DNA from: Irineochytrium annulatum
Taxonomy: Eukaryota; Chytridiomycota; Chytridiomycetes; Chytridiales; Chytridiaceae
Assembly (NCBI GenBank): GCA_027600665.1
Contig: JADGJL010000340.1
Coordinates: 1 to 17,300 of the forward strand
DNA: 17,300 bases
Reading direction: 5' to 3'
Each line of letters opens with the position of its first letter. The stretch's first letter is position 1. Below the pieces are notes generated by a model. The model saw only the letters and a program-made list of their open reading frames with translations. It had not been told where the DNA came from and made no database searches. Positions 1 through 10,560 of this stretch are shown here, piece by piece. Position numbers and translations under genes: made by a program.

Positions 1-659
1 ATGTGTGGCGGTCGACGCGGTGGTGGGGTTGAGAGGACGAGAATTGAGGGGTTGGCGGCGGTTGTGGAGATGTTCTTAGTTGGGGTTGTAAGATCCACAG
101 CCGGTGGCGCCGATTGAGGAGCAGGACGGACGGGCGACGGAGGTGATACCAGCCCGGGCTGATACGAGCACGGCGTCGGCGGCCGTCGACGGACGTATGG
201 AAGCGGCGTGGGATCTGGCTGGGAGTTGGGATGCGAGTCATCGTGGCTAGCGTGGCCCGCCGTCGTGCGGTCGTCGTCATCATCATCCGCGTCCGCACCA
301 GCGTCAGCGACGGTTGAGCGCGGCGGCGCGTCGTCGATGGGCTGAGTGGCGATGTCCAGGAAAGACTGGATGGGTTCCGCTTCGTCGTCGTGGCGGGTTT
401 CCTCCAGCGGCTGGTGGAGATAGAGAATTGCGCGGGAGATGCATCGGCGCTTCGAGTGCGGACCGACGTCCGGGTCGGTGGCGGGAACGTCGTCATCGTC
501 CTCGTCCGGGAAGGAGGGCAGGCGGCGGGACCTCACGTTTTTCAGAGGACGGGCCGGCATCACGGGTTGCGGCCGGGTGAAGGTGAATAACTTTGTCGTC
601 CGCGTCGTGGTCGTTGAAGCCCCGGCCCCAACTCCTCGACCATGCCGTTGCCTGTTCAT
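1..659 (-). CDS. Partial gene: acidic, disordered protein of unknown function (5' part)
   Basis: The minus strand is open from an ATG at 659 to the left edge (219 complete codons). The frame has an in-frame TAG just upstream of that ATG. A second in-frame ATG at 560 (MPARPLKNVRSRR) is an alternative start. The product begins basic (MNRQRHGRG). It then has an Asp/Glu run (FPDEDDDD), a short more ordered piece (KRRCISRAILYLHQPLEE), a second acidic run (GADADDDDDD), and a Pro/Ser-rich tail with YVRRRPPTPCSYQPG. I do not recognise a family. Evidence for coding is the long stop-free frame and protein-like composition, with GAC/GAT and CCG codons that fit the neighbours. It lies head-to-head with the gene at 780, so the two probably share a promoter. 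The 3' end and any introns further left are outside the window. Confidence 0.6.
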   Translation of the reverse strand, partial: MNRQRHGRGVGAGASTTTTRTTKLFTFTRPQPVMPARPLKNVRSRRLPSFPDEDDDDVPATDPDVGPHSKRRCISRAILYLHQPLEETRHDDEAEPIQSFLDIATQPIDDAPPRSTVADAGADADDDDDDRTTAGHASHDDSHPNSQPDPTPLPYVRRRPPTPCSYQPGLVSPPSPVRPAPQSAPPAVDLTTPTKNISTTAANPSILVLSTPPPRRPPH

Positions 660-779
660 CACCGCCTATCGTGTGGAATTTGACGATCTTCAATCCTGAA
701 GCGAGCATCGTCGCGACTAACGAGAGGACCCCCGACTCTCGCGAGACGACCCCAACGCGATCTCGCGCTCCATATCGCA
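660..779. promoter_or_regulatory. Short divergent promoter region
   Basis: These 120 bases separate two opposed start codons (659 minus, 780 plus). No convincing TATA or CCAAT box is visible. If both starts are right, the 5' leaders must be very short or overlap. If the 560 or 820 ATGs are used instead, the spacer is up to about 260 bp. Confidence 0.4.
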
Positions 780-3457
780 ATGGGCTTCCTTACAGTTCTC
801 GTCCAGCACGCCTGGGCTATGCAGCCCTCAGCCGGCGGCGCGCTGGCCGGCCCGGATGACACGCGTCAATCGCAGGAGGACTCCACGACCACCAAGTCCC
901 GCAGAGAGAAACCCGCGTTCCCCTCCCCATCTGACGTCCGTGTCTCGGTTCCCTCGACTGTGGCCTCCTTTGTCAAGTGCTTCAACGACAACGTTGGCCC
1001 CACGTCGCAAAACTCCCCGCACGCCAAGGAGAGGCTCGAGTCCACCGCGCTCGACGTGCTCGCGAGGCTGGAGAATCTCGTGTTGTCCTCGGCGGTGCCG
1101 GACCCGTTCAGGAAGAGGAGAGAGAAGGCCACGAGCGTGATCCCGACCGTGTCGACGCTCGTCTCGGCAACGGGGGAGCCGGACTATCCGCAGTACAGCG
1201 GTGCGTCGGTCCACCAGCAACAACAGCAGCAGCGGCACCTGACGATGAAGCCGTCCCCGTTCTCGAGCAAGCACCCGGAGCCGCCCGCGTCAACGAGCCA
1301 GGCCAGCGAGCGGACGCGCCACTACGTCGCTCAGGCGCGTCGTTCCCTTCTGGCGCTAACGCGGGCGCGCGCGCGGTGGGTCCGGTTCGCTGCGTTTGAG
1401 CTGCTCGTCGAGGCCCTGGACACGAATGAGCTCGGGTCCGACGACGCGGAGGTAGCCAGTTTGTTGCTGCTCGTGAACGAGACTGTCACGATCATTGAGC
1501 AGTGCGTGTTTGGGAGGCGGAGGAGGAGCAGGAGGAGGAGGGAGGTTGTGGACGGGGAGGTAAAGGACGTAGTGGAGGGGGAGGTTTACAAAGTGGCCGT
1601 GGATGAGCACCTGGAGAAGCTCCTAGTGGTATGTAAACTGTATTAGATTATCTTACCGGATTGACGCGGTCGGCTCTTTAGTGTGTATCGCTCGCTATTC
1701 AAAGACTGGAGTACGCCTGCGAGGTGAAGGCTTTCTACATACCTCAGGAGGTCCAGAGCTCTTTCCAACGACTTCTTGAGGTTTACCTTCCGTCACTCAT
1801 TACCGACGATCCGTATATCGCGCATTTGGTGGAGTCTACGGGGGCAACGGTAAATCAACTGTTAGATCTTATTTACTGGCAGCGCTAACATGTGCTTTTC
1901 AACAGATAAAATGGTTGATCTCGACCAAAGTCGAAGCGGAGGAGTTGATGGCGTCCCCCGTGGCCCTCTCGCTTCTCTCCCAAATCACACGGATGATGGC
2001 CCCGCCGGACCTGGTCGAAATGAAGGAGCCCTTCTTTGGCATCCTTGCCGATCTCATGGAGAAGCAAGAATGGTCAGGGCTTTATTTTTGTGAATTCGCT
2101 GGCAGTGCGCACTCGCTAACAAAGCACGAATAACAGGCATCTCGGCCGTAAATTTATCAAGCTCCTCGCCGTCTCGGCCACCCTCCACATTGACGCCTGC
2201 CACCTCTTCCTCTCCCTCCTCAAACGCCTCGACCGCCCCAAATCCTGGCAGTGGCTATACCTTGGCCTGCTCTGCCTGGGCGTCACCGTCCTCTCGTCCT
2301 CCCAGTCCCAAATCCGTAAGCTGGCCATGGAGGAGGGTCTTTTGATTTTTATCAACGCCGAGAATCCCAACCCCGACGACTCAGACGACCATCTGTGGCG
2401 CATCCGCGCTGGCGTTGCGGAGGCACTGCTAGAGATCCAGCGGCAGCGCAAATCGGACGTCGTGTCTCTGTTGGCGCACGAGGCTATCCGGGAGCGCAAG
2501 CTGATTGAGAAACACCCGCTCGTCCTGCAGGCTCTTTCGGGCCTGCCGTTTGAGACCATCGCGAGGAACGGCGTGCCATCCAAATCCTCCACGTCCCACG
2601 CGCGGCAAACACGGAAACTCAGCTTTTTATACAAATACATCTGCGCGGCGATGGCGGAGACGTACGGCGAGAGCCAGAGCAGGTATATGTATCTCAGGAA
2701 GTATCTCAGGACAACGGATCGGAGGGGAAAGAAGCATCATCACCATCAAGAGCAAGGAAGGCCGGGCGGACGGAGAGGACGGCAAATGAGAAAGAAAGGG
2801 AACGCGCTGGCGAGGCTGAGGCCCGAGAGCCAGATCCGGATGAAAGCATTCTGGGGCAGCGAGGCGGATAGCGGGTCGAGGGGTGGTCGGTCGCCGATGA
2901 GGAACGTGTTTGTGGACGACGACGATTCCGAGCTGGGGCTGGATATACGGGAGGTGCAGGGTGGGAACCAGGACGACGACGGGGACGAGTTCGAGGGCAA
3001 CGACGATGGCGCGGACGGGCGGCACGACGTCGTCGCGTTGTCGGGAGAGCCTTATCACCTCAACTACCGCCGAATGCCCGAGAGTGAGGACTACGACGTT
3101 GAGGAGCCGCCAGAGACGCCGCAGGTGAACGTCACGGATCACGAACAACCGAGCGGTATCCCTGCGTCGCTTGGCCCATCGATTCTGTCGACGTACCCGT
3201 ACAACTCCTCCTCTGCGGCGGCGGACGCGGCACGGACGGTGTTCCTGCAGTCCAATGCAGTGCCGTCGTCGCAGCGGCCTTGCAAAGGGTCTTTCAATAG
3301 GAGGAAGCTATTCAATAGCACGAGGCCCGGCGATGGCGGTGGTAGCGATGGGAGTCGGCAAGCGCCGGTGAAAGGGTTGAAGGGGGCGCATGTCTATTCG
3401 GAGAAGAACTTGAGATCGTCACCTATTGTGTTGCCTGTCGTTCGCGCAAAGGTGTAG
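780..3457 (+). CDS. Unknown helical protein with acidic disordered tail, four exons
   Basis: My model joins 780-1628, 1682-1849, 1906-2072 and 2137-3457, giving 834 residues. Introns are 52, 56 and 64 nt. The third has a non-standard donor (GTCAGG) but ends in TAACAG and keeps the frame (phase 2). Residues 1-180 are mostly disordered, with a Gln run at about 146-151. Residues 185-560 are Leu-rich and helical, resembling an ARM/HEAT-like solenoid, and are interrupted by a basic stretch at 246-254 (RRRRSRRRR) encoded by a purine-rich GGA repeat. A segment WQWLYLGLLCLGVTVL in exon 4 is hydrophobic but may be a buried helix rather than a membrane span. The last 250 residues are low-complexity, with a His run and acidic patches (VDDDDSELG). 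I do not recognise the family. An internal ATG at 820 (MQPSAGG) could be the true start. The exon chain is well supported by continuous frame; function is unknown. Confidence 0.75.
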
Positions 3458-4101
3458 ATACTTTAGGATCGAAGTGGAGTTCATCTACCGTGCACCACTT
3501 CTGACGATGACAGTCATGCGCTAGAGCCCCGAAAAAGCTGTAAGGAACAGAATAATCTCATCGAAATACAGTTTTTGCCTTTGGAAGAACAACCGTTTGC
3601 AGCGCCCCGAAGCGATTATGTCTCTTCTCGCTGCATTGGCCAGCCGAAGGCGTGGCAGGGACACTAATTATTGCTGCCAGAATGAACAAAAGGAAGACGC
3701 GAAGGAAAAAAGGTAAGTCCTCCGGGGTCACCCAGACTGTCCGACCGCGACAGGATCAGGTGCCATAAGTGAAGGCCGGGCGGTTCGCGACTCCGGTATT
3801 GTTCCGGACACCGTCCCGGACCCAGTCAGCAGATGGGAGGAGGTTTCGACGGGGTTTTGGACGACCCTTGACAGGACGGACGTGTGGAGAGGGGAGCCGA
3901 CGCGGACATAAACAAATGCAGATAGAAGCACCTGCTTGTTGTTCCGTTCTTTTGCATGTGGGAAAGCCGACTACGAGCTGGAGAGCCAGAGTTCTGTAAC
4001 AAGCTGCGAGTAACTCGGCCGTCAAATTGTCTTCAAGCCACTTTGTCCTATCACCATCACGTCACGCTCTGGTACTTGGTGGTTGTTCCCCCACCGCTCT
4101 G
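3458..4101. other. Intergenic region: 3' end of one gene, promoter of the next
   Basis: This 644-bp gap lies between two plus-strand genes. It contains an inverted CCAAT motif (ATTGG, about 3634-3638) and a pyrimidine-rich stretch before the next ATG. I see no convincing gene, since the open frames across it are short and start at non-ATG codons. Confidence 0.5.
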
Positions 4102-7100
4102 ATGGACGACGACGTGACCTCCGTCTGGGGCGACCCCGCAACGACGCCCGCCGCCAGCACGAATGCGAATCTGATCACCCCTTCCAAGGCCGACAACCCA
4201 GCGGCGGCCACGTCGCCTACCGCCGGGCTCTCACATCCGCCCGACTATCCTCCCTCCCCCAAACGGCACCTCGAGACCTACCTCGTGGACCACTTTCAGC
4301 CTAAAAGTGGCCCACTGCCGACCCCGGCCGCCCCCACCGGCGTCTCGGTCACCTCGCCTGGAGTGAACACCTCGCCCGCGGTCGCGATCATGGGCATGGG
4401 CATGGGGGTCGGGGACGACGACCTCGGCGAGCATGTTGACGTGGCCATCGCGAACGCGATCCAACTGACGGTGTCGCCGAGGACAGCGGTGACCGCGATC
4501 GTACCACCTGTGGCCGCCCGGGATTCGGGGCCGCCGCCGACGCCGCCGGTGGAGCATCAGCCGGAGCAACTGGCGCAGGAGCAAGTGGCGGTGAAGAAGG
4601 TATCCGTTGTGGTGGAGGAGGAGCCTGTGGTGGTCAGCGAGGATTCGAAGGAACACCGCGCGACCGAACAGCCGTTGGTTCTGGCGGCTGTGATGGAAAA
4701 GCCGGTGGAGCACCAGGCGCTGGAACCAGCGTTAGTAGGGGAAGAGCCGGCAAAGAACACAGCACCGGATATGGCACCAGTGCCAGAAGTGCCAGTAACG
4801 CATGAGGCGCTGCCGGCTGGGCGGAGAGAAGACGCGTCGCATGTTGCTCCCGACCCCGTGACGCCGAAGGCACCGGAGGCTCACCCATCAACACCTACGC
4901 CGACGCCAGTACCGTCGACTTCGGCCCCCACGCCACAAGCGGAACCTGTAGTGGCGAAAGCGTCACAGCCGACATCGTCAACTTCGCCTGGGAGGTTTGC
5001 ACCAAAGAAAGAGGAACCCGTCCGTGTTGCGGAGCACATTGCCGTTTGGGAGTCGAGAGCGAAGAAGAACAGTGTGGGTGCTTATTCCGTTAACCTGGTC
5101 TCGTTGATGCTAATATCTGTGTTGGCGTCATCAGTCCGAATCGCTGCATACGGTCGCGACGGCGCCGTCGACCTTGGCGGTGAATGAAGCGCCTCCCGCC
5201 TCGACGTCAGGCCCGCCCCCCTCACCCCACAGCGACGCGTTCGAGGACGCGGACGAGGATGATGAATGGGAGCCCCCGGCCGCGGCGGTCAAGCCTGCGC
5301 CATCGTTGAGTTCTCCCGTTATGGCCCGATCCGGCTCCCTTTCGGCCTCTGTCTTCCGTCCTATGACTCCGGCGTCTGCTCCGTCATCACCCCTCCGACC
5401 TCCCTCTCTCTCGGCCTCCGTCCTACCTTCCTCGACGACGCCACCAGTACCATCATCCCCCCTTCGGCAGCCCGTTGCGACGTCCCCGGCAAGGGTTGCG
5501 CCGAGGACAGTACCTGCGCTTACGCCTTTGACAACGGCGGCTCAGCCGACGCCGAGTGCGCCCGCACAAGTAACGCACTCGGATGAGGAGGACCATATCC
5601 CGCTTGCCATTGTCAAGGAGCGGAATTCACCATCGCCGTCCGGCGGCGGGCCGAACCCTTTTGGCGGGCCGCCGCCGCTGAGCCCGCTGCGTTCTGCCGT
5701 TGCGAATGTGAGCGAGGAGAAGGCCCCGGAGAGCGTCGTGGCATCCGCCGCGGCGGAGCGGAGGGCTTCCAAGATAGGTTCGTTATCGAGGAAGGCGAGC
5801 CGCAACGGGGATGTGAATGGAGCTGAGGGTGATGACACTAAGACGTCGGCTGCATCCTCCAGTGCGCCGACACCTGTGACGAAGAGCCCCACGATCCCTT
5901 CTCAGGTGTGTTGGATTTATATTTGCTTTAATTTATTGTTTTCTTACCATGATGGAAGACCGTGTCGACTCTTGACGACTTAAAAGAGGATGTGAAGGAA
6001 CCTACTCCAATGTCGCCGAGGGAGGTTAGGGAGGCGACGACCACGCCGCCGGTCCAGAATATGTCGCGGACCGTATCCCTCAATAAGCGACTTAACGTCG
6101 AGGAGATTAAAGCGCCCGACTCCCCAAAATCCTCTCGGTGGCTGGGTAACCTCTACAACAAGTTCCAGTCCTTCCTCGATCCCGAGCTTCCCGCCGACTG
6201 GGCGCCTCCTGAGCCGGGGCTTTCAAAGTCTTCCTCCCTTGCCTCTATCAACGACCTCGAATACATCCAGCGACCCGGCGTGACATTCGTCGTCCCCCGT
6301 ACGGCGGATGATGACTACGTTGACGGGAAGCAGCTTTTCGACTCAAGGCAGTACGAGAAGGCCGTCTTTAAGTTTGAGCAGGCCGTCGCGGCTGCGAATC
6401 ATGTCGAGGCCATGAGGCTGTTGTCGGAGTGCTACGCTCCATCGCGGCTTGCGAACGCGTTTAAGGCGAACGATTGGGTTAAGCGGCGGCTCATTGTGCT
6501 CTCGACGCCAGAGGGCATGCTCCAGCATGCGATGTTTCTCAAGAAGTACCAGAACGGTGGGAAGGGTGGCATTGGGGGCGCTGGGGAGTGCATCGTCCTT
6601 GTTAGGTCCGCTGCGGATTTGGGCTATCCGCCCGCCATGAACGAATTTGGCATCTTTCTTCGGAGCGTCGGGAAGGCCGGTGAGGCTATGGCGTGGTTCC
6701 ACAAGGCCGCGGACGCGGGCTTTGTTGAGAGCGAGGAGTTCATCGCGGAGGGGTATGAAGAGGGCCTCGGCGTGGGAAGGGATCCGATTGCGGGCGCGGC
6801 CTGGAGAGCGAGGGTGGACAAGAGGAAGGAAGAGAAAGAGGCTGAGATCGCGAAGCTAAGGAAGGAGGAGGATGAGATTGCGAACAGGCTCCGGGCAGAT
6901 GGGGCGAAGAGGGCGAACGAGAGGTACCTTCAGGACCTAAGGGAGCGACAAAAGGAGTTCGACTTTGCCGACAAGCGGTTGGTCGACAAGCCATTGAACA
7001 GTGCGATCAGGAACATAGAGTGGGGTTTCTACAAGGATGGCATTACGCAACTGAAGGCCCTGGTGAATCAGGGTCATGGGGACGCTCGGGATTATATGGA

Positions 7101-8399
7101 CCCGGACAAGAGTGTGATCTCGACAAAGTACTCGGTTGCGATGTTCCACCTCGGCCAGCACCATTCGGCTCACGCGGATCCTGTCGCGGCCGTTAAGTGG
7201 TACCGCCGCTCCGCCGAAGCCGGCTATCACGAGAGTATGGTGACGCTTGCTGCGTACCTGATAGTCGGCAAGGGCCTCGAATCGGCGGACCCGGGCCAGG
7301 TATCCGCAAATCCTTTTTTGATCGCTTCCTGATGCTGACTCATCCTCTTTTCATCCACATCCTGTCCTACCTTCCGCGGTCTCGGCATCTTTAGGCTATG
7401 GTTTGGCTTATGAAGGCTTGGGACGTGGGGAGGAACAAGGAGGCATCCCTCGCCCTCGGGGAGGCCTTCACGAAGGGTATCGGAGTCATGCCCGATCCCG
7501 TGAAGGCCGTTAAGTGGTACACGCGCGCGTGGGAGGAGGGAGGGTACGCCGAGGCCGCCTTCGCCGTCGGACTCGCTTACGCCACAGGCTTCACCCCGGG
7601 GGCGGTCGACCCGAGCCAGTGGTCCCATGCCGGGCAGGCTCCCGCAGCAAACCCGAGCATGTCGGAGAGCCTGGACGCGAGGACAGTCGTAAAGAAGTCG
7701 GACGTTGAACCCGCGCCGGGGGCTGCCGCGGTCGCGGACGACGCCGTCGCTGGGAGCGACGTGGCGTCAATGCGGTCGGGGAGCCCGATGCCAGGATCAC
7801 CGGTCATGCGGTCCGGGTCGCCGGCGCCCGGTTCGCCGTCGATGGCGCTAAATAAATCGCAGTCGTCGGCCCTGCCGTCCTCGCCCGTATTTGCGCCCAG
7901 GAAGATTCTGAGGAATATGATGGCCGTGAAGCAGGACGTCGGGGCCGCGGCGATTTGGTACAGGCGCGCGGCGGACAAGTTGCACTCGAGAGCGTCAAAC
8001 AACCTGGGCGAATTGTACATGACGGGGAGGGGTGTGCCTCGGGATGACGCCATTGGGTTTTCATTGTTTAGGAGGGCAGCTCTGTGAGTAAATTTTGCCT
8101 CATTTGTATTTTAATATGGAGTTTTCTACTAAATGTTAACCTTATCCGTAGCCAAGGGCTACCCGAGGCCGAATATAACGTGGGTCGATGCTACAGAGAG
8201 GGAAGGGGCTGCGCACCGAACGAGGACATGGCCACGTCCTGGTTTCTGAAGGCCGAGGCGAAAGGTCAGCATATTTTATTATTATAAGTATTCACCTTAT
8301 TGTGCAGGCATCGGTGAAGCGACGAAGGCCTTAGCGCAGACGGCGGACGGCAGACGGGCGAGCGCTAAGGCGGCTGCTTTGTTCGAAGCGCCAAAATGA
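4102..8399 (+). CDS. Sel1-like repeat protein with long disordered N-terminus, six exons
   Basis: The model joins 4102-5073, 5135-5905, 5959-7299, 7395-8083, 8152-8264 and 8308-8399, giving 1325 residues. All junctions keep frame, with introns of 43-95 nt. The ATG at 4102 (MDDDVTSVWGD) is the first in-frame ATG; further upstream the frame has only a TTG. Residues 1 to about 680 are Pro/Ser/Thr/Ala-rich and disordered. From about 700 to 1310 come Sel1-like (TPR-related) helical repeats, with motifs such as AMAWFHKAADAGF, AAVKWYRRSAEAGYHES and ASNNLGELYMTGRGV. A charged coiled coil (about 869-930, KRKEEKEAEIAKLRKEEDE) splits the repeats, and a Ser/Pro insert sits at about 1087-1204. Sel1-repeat proteins are scaffolds; fungal examples include Skt5/Chs4 chitin synthase regulators and the Ack1/Dsf2 group. 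I infer a scaffold or adaptor role, possibly at the cell cortex or wall, but cannot assign the orthologue. Confidence 0.88.
7770..7841 (+). repeat. Two-unit 36-nt in-frame tandem repeat
   Basis: Two adjacent units encode MRSGSPMPGSPV and MRSGSPAPGSPS. Synonymous differences (TCG/TCC, GGG AGC versus GGG TCG) show the repeat is not recent or is selected at protein level. It lies in the disordered insert of the Sel1-repeat protein. The S-P pairs are typical proline-directed kinase targets (inference). Confidence 0.8.
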
Positions 8400-9039
8400 C
8401 CGAGTTAACTCCTTTCTCTTTTTTTTTAAGACCTTGCCGCTGGCGATTTTTTTTATGTTTTTGGGACCTTTTTACTTTAAATACCAATTCCTACAGATCT
8501 TTTCACTTCTTATCGATGGCGTTAAATTAGGAAGCGTACTATCGATATGGGGAACTTCGGTTAAATTAACAACGATGCAGAGCTTGCATGACTAGTGAAG
8601 GCGCTTGGGTTTGCCTTATCATTCGCGAAGAAAATAGAACGCTTGGCCAATAGTCATACGCTTTGTTCTGACATTTGCACAAATTCCAATATCTCCCCCT
8701 TCTCCCCTTCAGCGAGTTTGATCAGATTCCTCTCTCTCGCTCTCTCCGCATCTTGACCTTCCTGGGCCTTCTTATCCTCCACAAACATGTCGTCGTCACC
8801 ATTTCGAACCTCAATGTGCGTTTCTTTTGTTTGCTTTACAGCGGGACGGAGATGGGGTCGTCAGCACGACGAAGGTAAGTGAGCAATTGTACTATAAGCT
8901 CCGTTCTGCGGCCAAATCAAATCAGTGGTATTTTTTAATTACGTTGAAATCTGTAATCACATCGACTACTCCGAGTATGTTTGTTGCCAGTGTGTTTAGC
9001 ATGAACGTGTCAAAGTCAAATTCAGCATCTCTGAAGATA
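8400..9039. other. Convergent intergenic region, AT-rich, possibly with exon fragments
   Basis: The gap lies between the 3' end of the Sel1-repeat gene and the annotated 3' end of MTG1. It holds a T-rich stretch just after 8399. It also holds a CCAAT-like box (GGCCAATAG, 8644-8652), a CT-rich tract at about 8690-8760, and an ATG at 8787 followed by strong splice signals. On the minus strand, 8922-9013 could be an additional MTG1 exon. Neither is certain. Confidence 0.4.
8787..8874 (+). other. Candidate small gene start or relic with EF-hand-like fragment
   Basis: An ATG in a fungal-like context (CT-rich tract, then ACAAACATG) is preceded at about 140 bp by a CCAAT-like box. A strong acceptor (pyrimidine tract ending TTTACAG at 8841) opens a 33-nt segment, 8842-8874. 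That segment ends in a perfect donor context AAG|GTAAGT and reads RDGDGVVSTTK. This resembles part of a calmodulin EF-hand loop, but the first loop Asp and the final Glu are not present. No downstream exon can be traced before the MTG1 coding region. The only upstream donor near it (GTGCGT at 8816) would make a 26-nt intron, which is too short. Confidence 0.2.
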
Positions 9040-10287
9040 TCATTCATTTATTTTACCACGCAGCCCTTCACACTCCTGCCTATTCACTAGCTCCTTTCTA
9101 GAAATAATGTCATCTGCTGGCCTTTCCCACCAGTGCTCCAACCCCTCCGTAGTGCAGTCGTCCAGCGTGAGCGGGCCAAACTCGCCCTCGCGGAACGCCT
9201 GAATGAATGAAAGAGCGGCCGCGTGCGTGTCGTGTATCAGCCTAGGCCGCTTGTTGTCCTTCCCGGCTGCCGGCTTGCGCGAGTTTTGGATTACGGTGTC
9301 GAGTAGGAAGTTGATGTCGTTGGTGGGACCGATGTTGAGGGAGGTCGTGTACCTGAGTGTAGGATTAGATAACGAACGCTGATGCAGCAATCTGAACTCG
9401 AACAAGCGCCTACTTTTGTCTGCAAGATGCGACTTGATTCAGCCGGTACAGCAAGTAGTCCGCGACGTGCACCTCGTCAATGAGCGAATCCTTCGTCCCA
9501 CCTGTGCGCGCGCCATGTCATCATATGTCTTCGACAAAATATCCCGCTATACCGGTTAAGGCGATCCTAAGCATCTGCATCGGCCCCTTCAAGTTCGGAT
9601 CCAGTATCCCCGGCGTGTCGACAAGGTAAACAGGCGGCTCGTCATGGATCCTCACGCGCGTCTGAATGGCCCGCGTCACACCCGCATGAGGCGCGACGGT
9701 CGACACGCTTCCTTTCGCCAGCATTAACGTCCATCAAAATCGCGCGCATCCTCCCGAACCTCGGTGACCGCTGACGTGGCGCAACGCGTTGATCAAGGAA
9801 GATTTGCCGACGTTTGGTAACCCGACGAGGACCATCGTTAAAAAAGGGAAGCGGCCCGGATCGCTGGAGACCTTGTCAAGAGCGAACTCGATGATTTTTT
9901 TCACCAGGCGCGGTTTCTTGGCGGACATGAGGAGTGCCGGGTGGCTCGAGTGCCGGTCGAACGAGTCCATAACGTTCTGTCATCACGAACAAAACGGTCA
10001 GTCCTTCCGGCACAAGCGAGTATGCAACCAGCCCAAAACACCTTATTCATATTCACGTCCGCCAAATCCATCTTGTTGAATACGATCAACTTGTGTCGAT
10101 TCGCCAGTGCGAGGTCGGCCCGAGGCCGCCATGCGCTCGAGAGCGGTATCCGCGCATCCCGCACCTCGACGACGACATCGATCTTGTGGAGTCCCTCGTT
10201 CAGCAGGCGGAGCGCCTGCTTCTGATGGCCCGGGTGCCAGCTGCCGTGCAGTGTCGATGTGAAGGAAGAACGAGGGATGAATGACAT
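9040..10287 (-). CDS. MTG1: MTG1-type mitochondrial ribosome-associated GTPase, five exons
   Basis: The model joins, on the minus strand, 10287-10042, 9976-9760, 9711-9553, 9501-9414 and 9352-9040 (340 residues). Introns are 65, 48, 51 and 61 nt, and every junction keeps frame. The GTPase motifs occur in circularly permuted order, diagnostic of the YlqF/RbgA/MTG1 family: G4 NKMD at 71-74, P-loop GLPNVGKSS at 134-142, G2 Thr in GVTR at 166-168, and G3 DTPG at 186-189. Also present are WHPGHQKQ near the N-terminus, EVRDARIPLS and ADYLLYRLNQ. Family members bind the large mitoribosomal subunit late in assembly and hydrolyse GTP. The short N-terminus with Arg/Ser/Thr (IPRSSFTSTLHG) could be a targeting sequence. 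The donor of intron 2 (GTTCGG) is atypical. It was chosen because it restores the family's usual spacing between NALR and GVTR. The C-terminus after PLTLDDC is lineage-specific, and the last exon boundary is uncertain. Confidence 0.9.
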
Positions 10288-10560
10288 CGTCCGGGGTTTT
10301 GACGATTTGCCACTTCCTTAAGCATATTTGCGACATTTATTACCAATTACCGATAATGTAGACGGATTATTCGTGTTAAAGAGGATCACAACTGCGCGCA
10401 AATGAGGTGCTGGAAGACACATCGATCGCCAGTGTCGATTTACATCGCGTGAATCCCTCGACCCCTGGCAGAGTTCCCCTCGTGTCGAACGCTCGCCCCC
10501 GGACGACCTTCAACGTCCTCAAGGCCGTAACCACCTCAGCCCGGTTCTCCCACGCCAGCC
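10288..10560. promoter_or_regulatory. Divergent promoter region between MTG1 and the gene at 10561
   Basis: These 273 bases separate two opposed start codons. A CCAAT motif lies at 10343-10347 within an AT-rich patch. In the frame of the 10561 start, a TAA at 10528 prevents an N-terminal extension without an intron. No other gene is visible in it. Confidence 0.5.

Noticed and set aside
493..780. Minus-strand 95-codon frame overlapping the left divergent region
   Set aside because: It is out of frame with the much longer open frame from 659 to the left edge, whose composition is more protein-like.
2116..2640. Minus-strand 174-codon frame
   Set aside because: It is antisense to exon 4 of the 780-3457 gene, which continues the helical protein in frame.
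4231..4713. Minus-strand 160-codon frame
   Set aside because: His/Arg-rich mirror of the Pro/Ala/Val-rich coding strand; typical shadow of GC-rich coding DNA.
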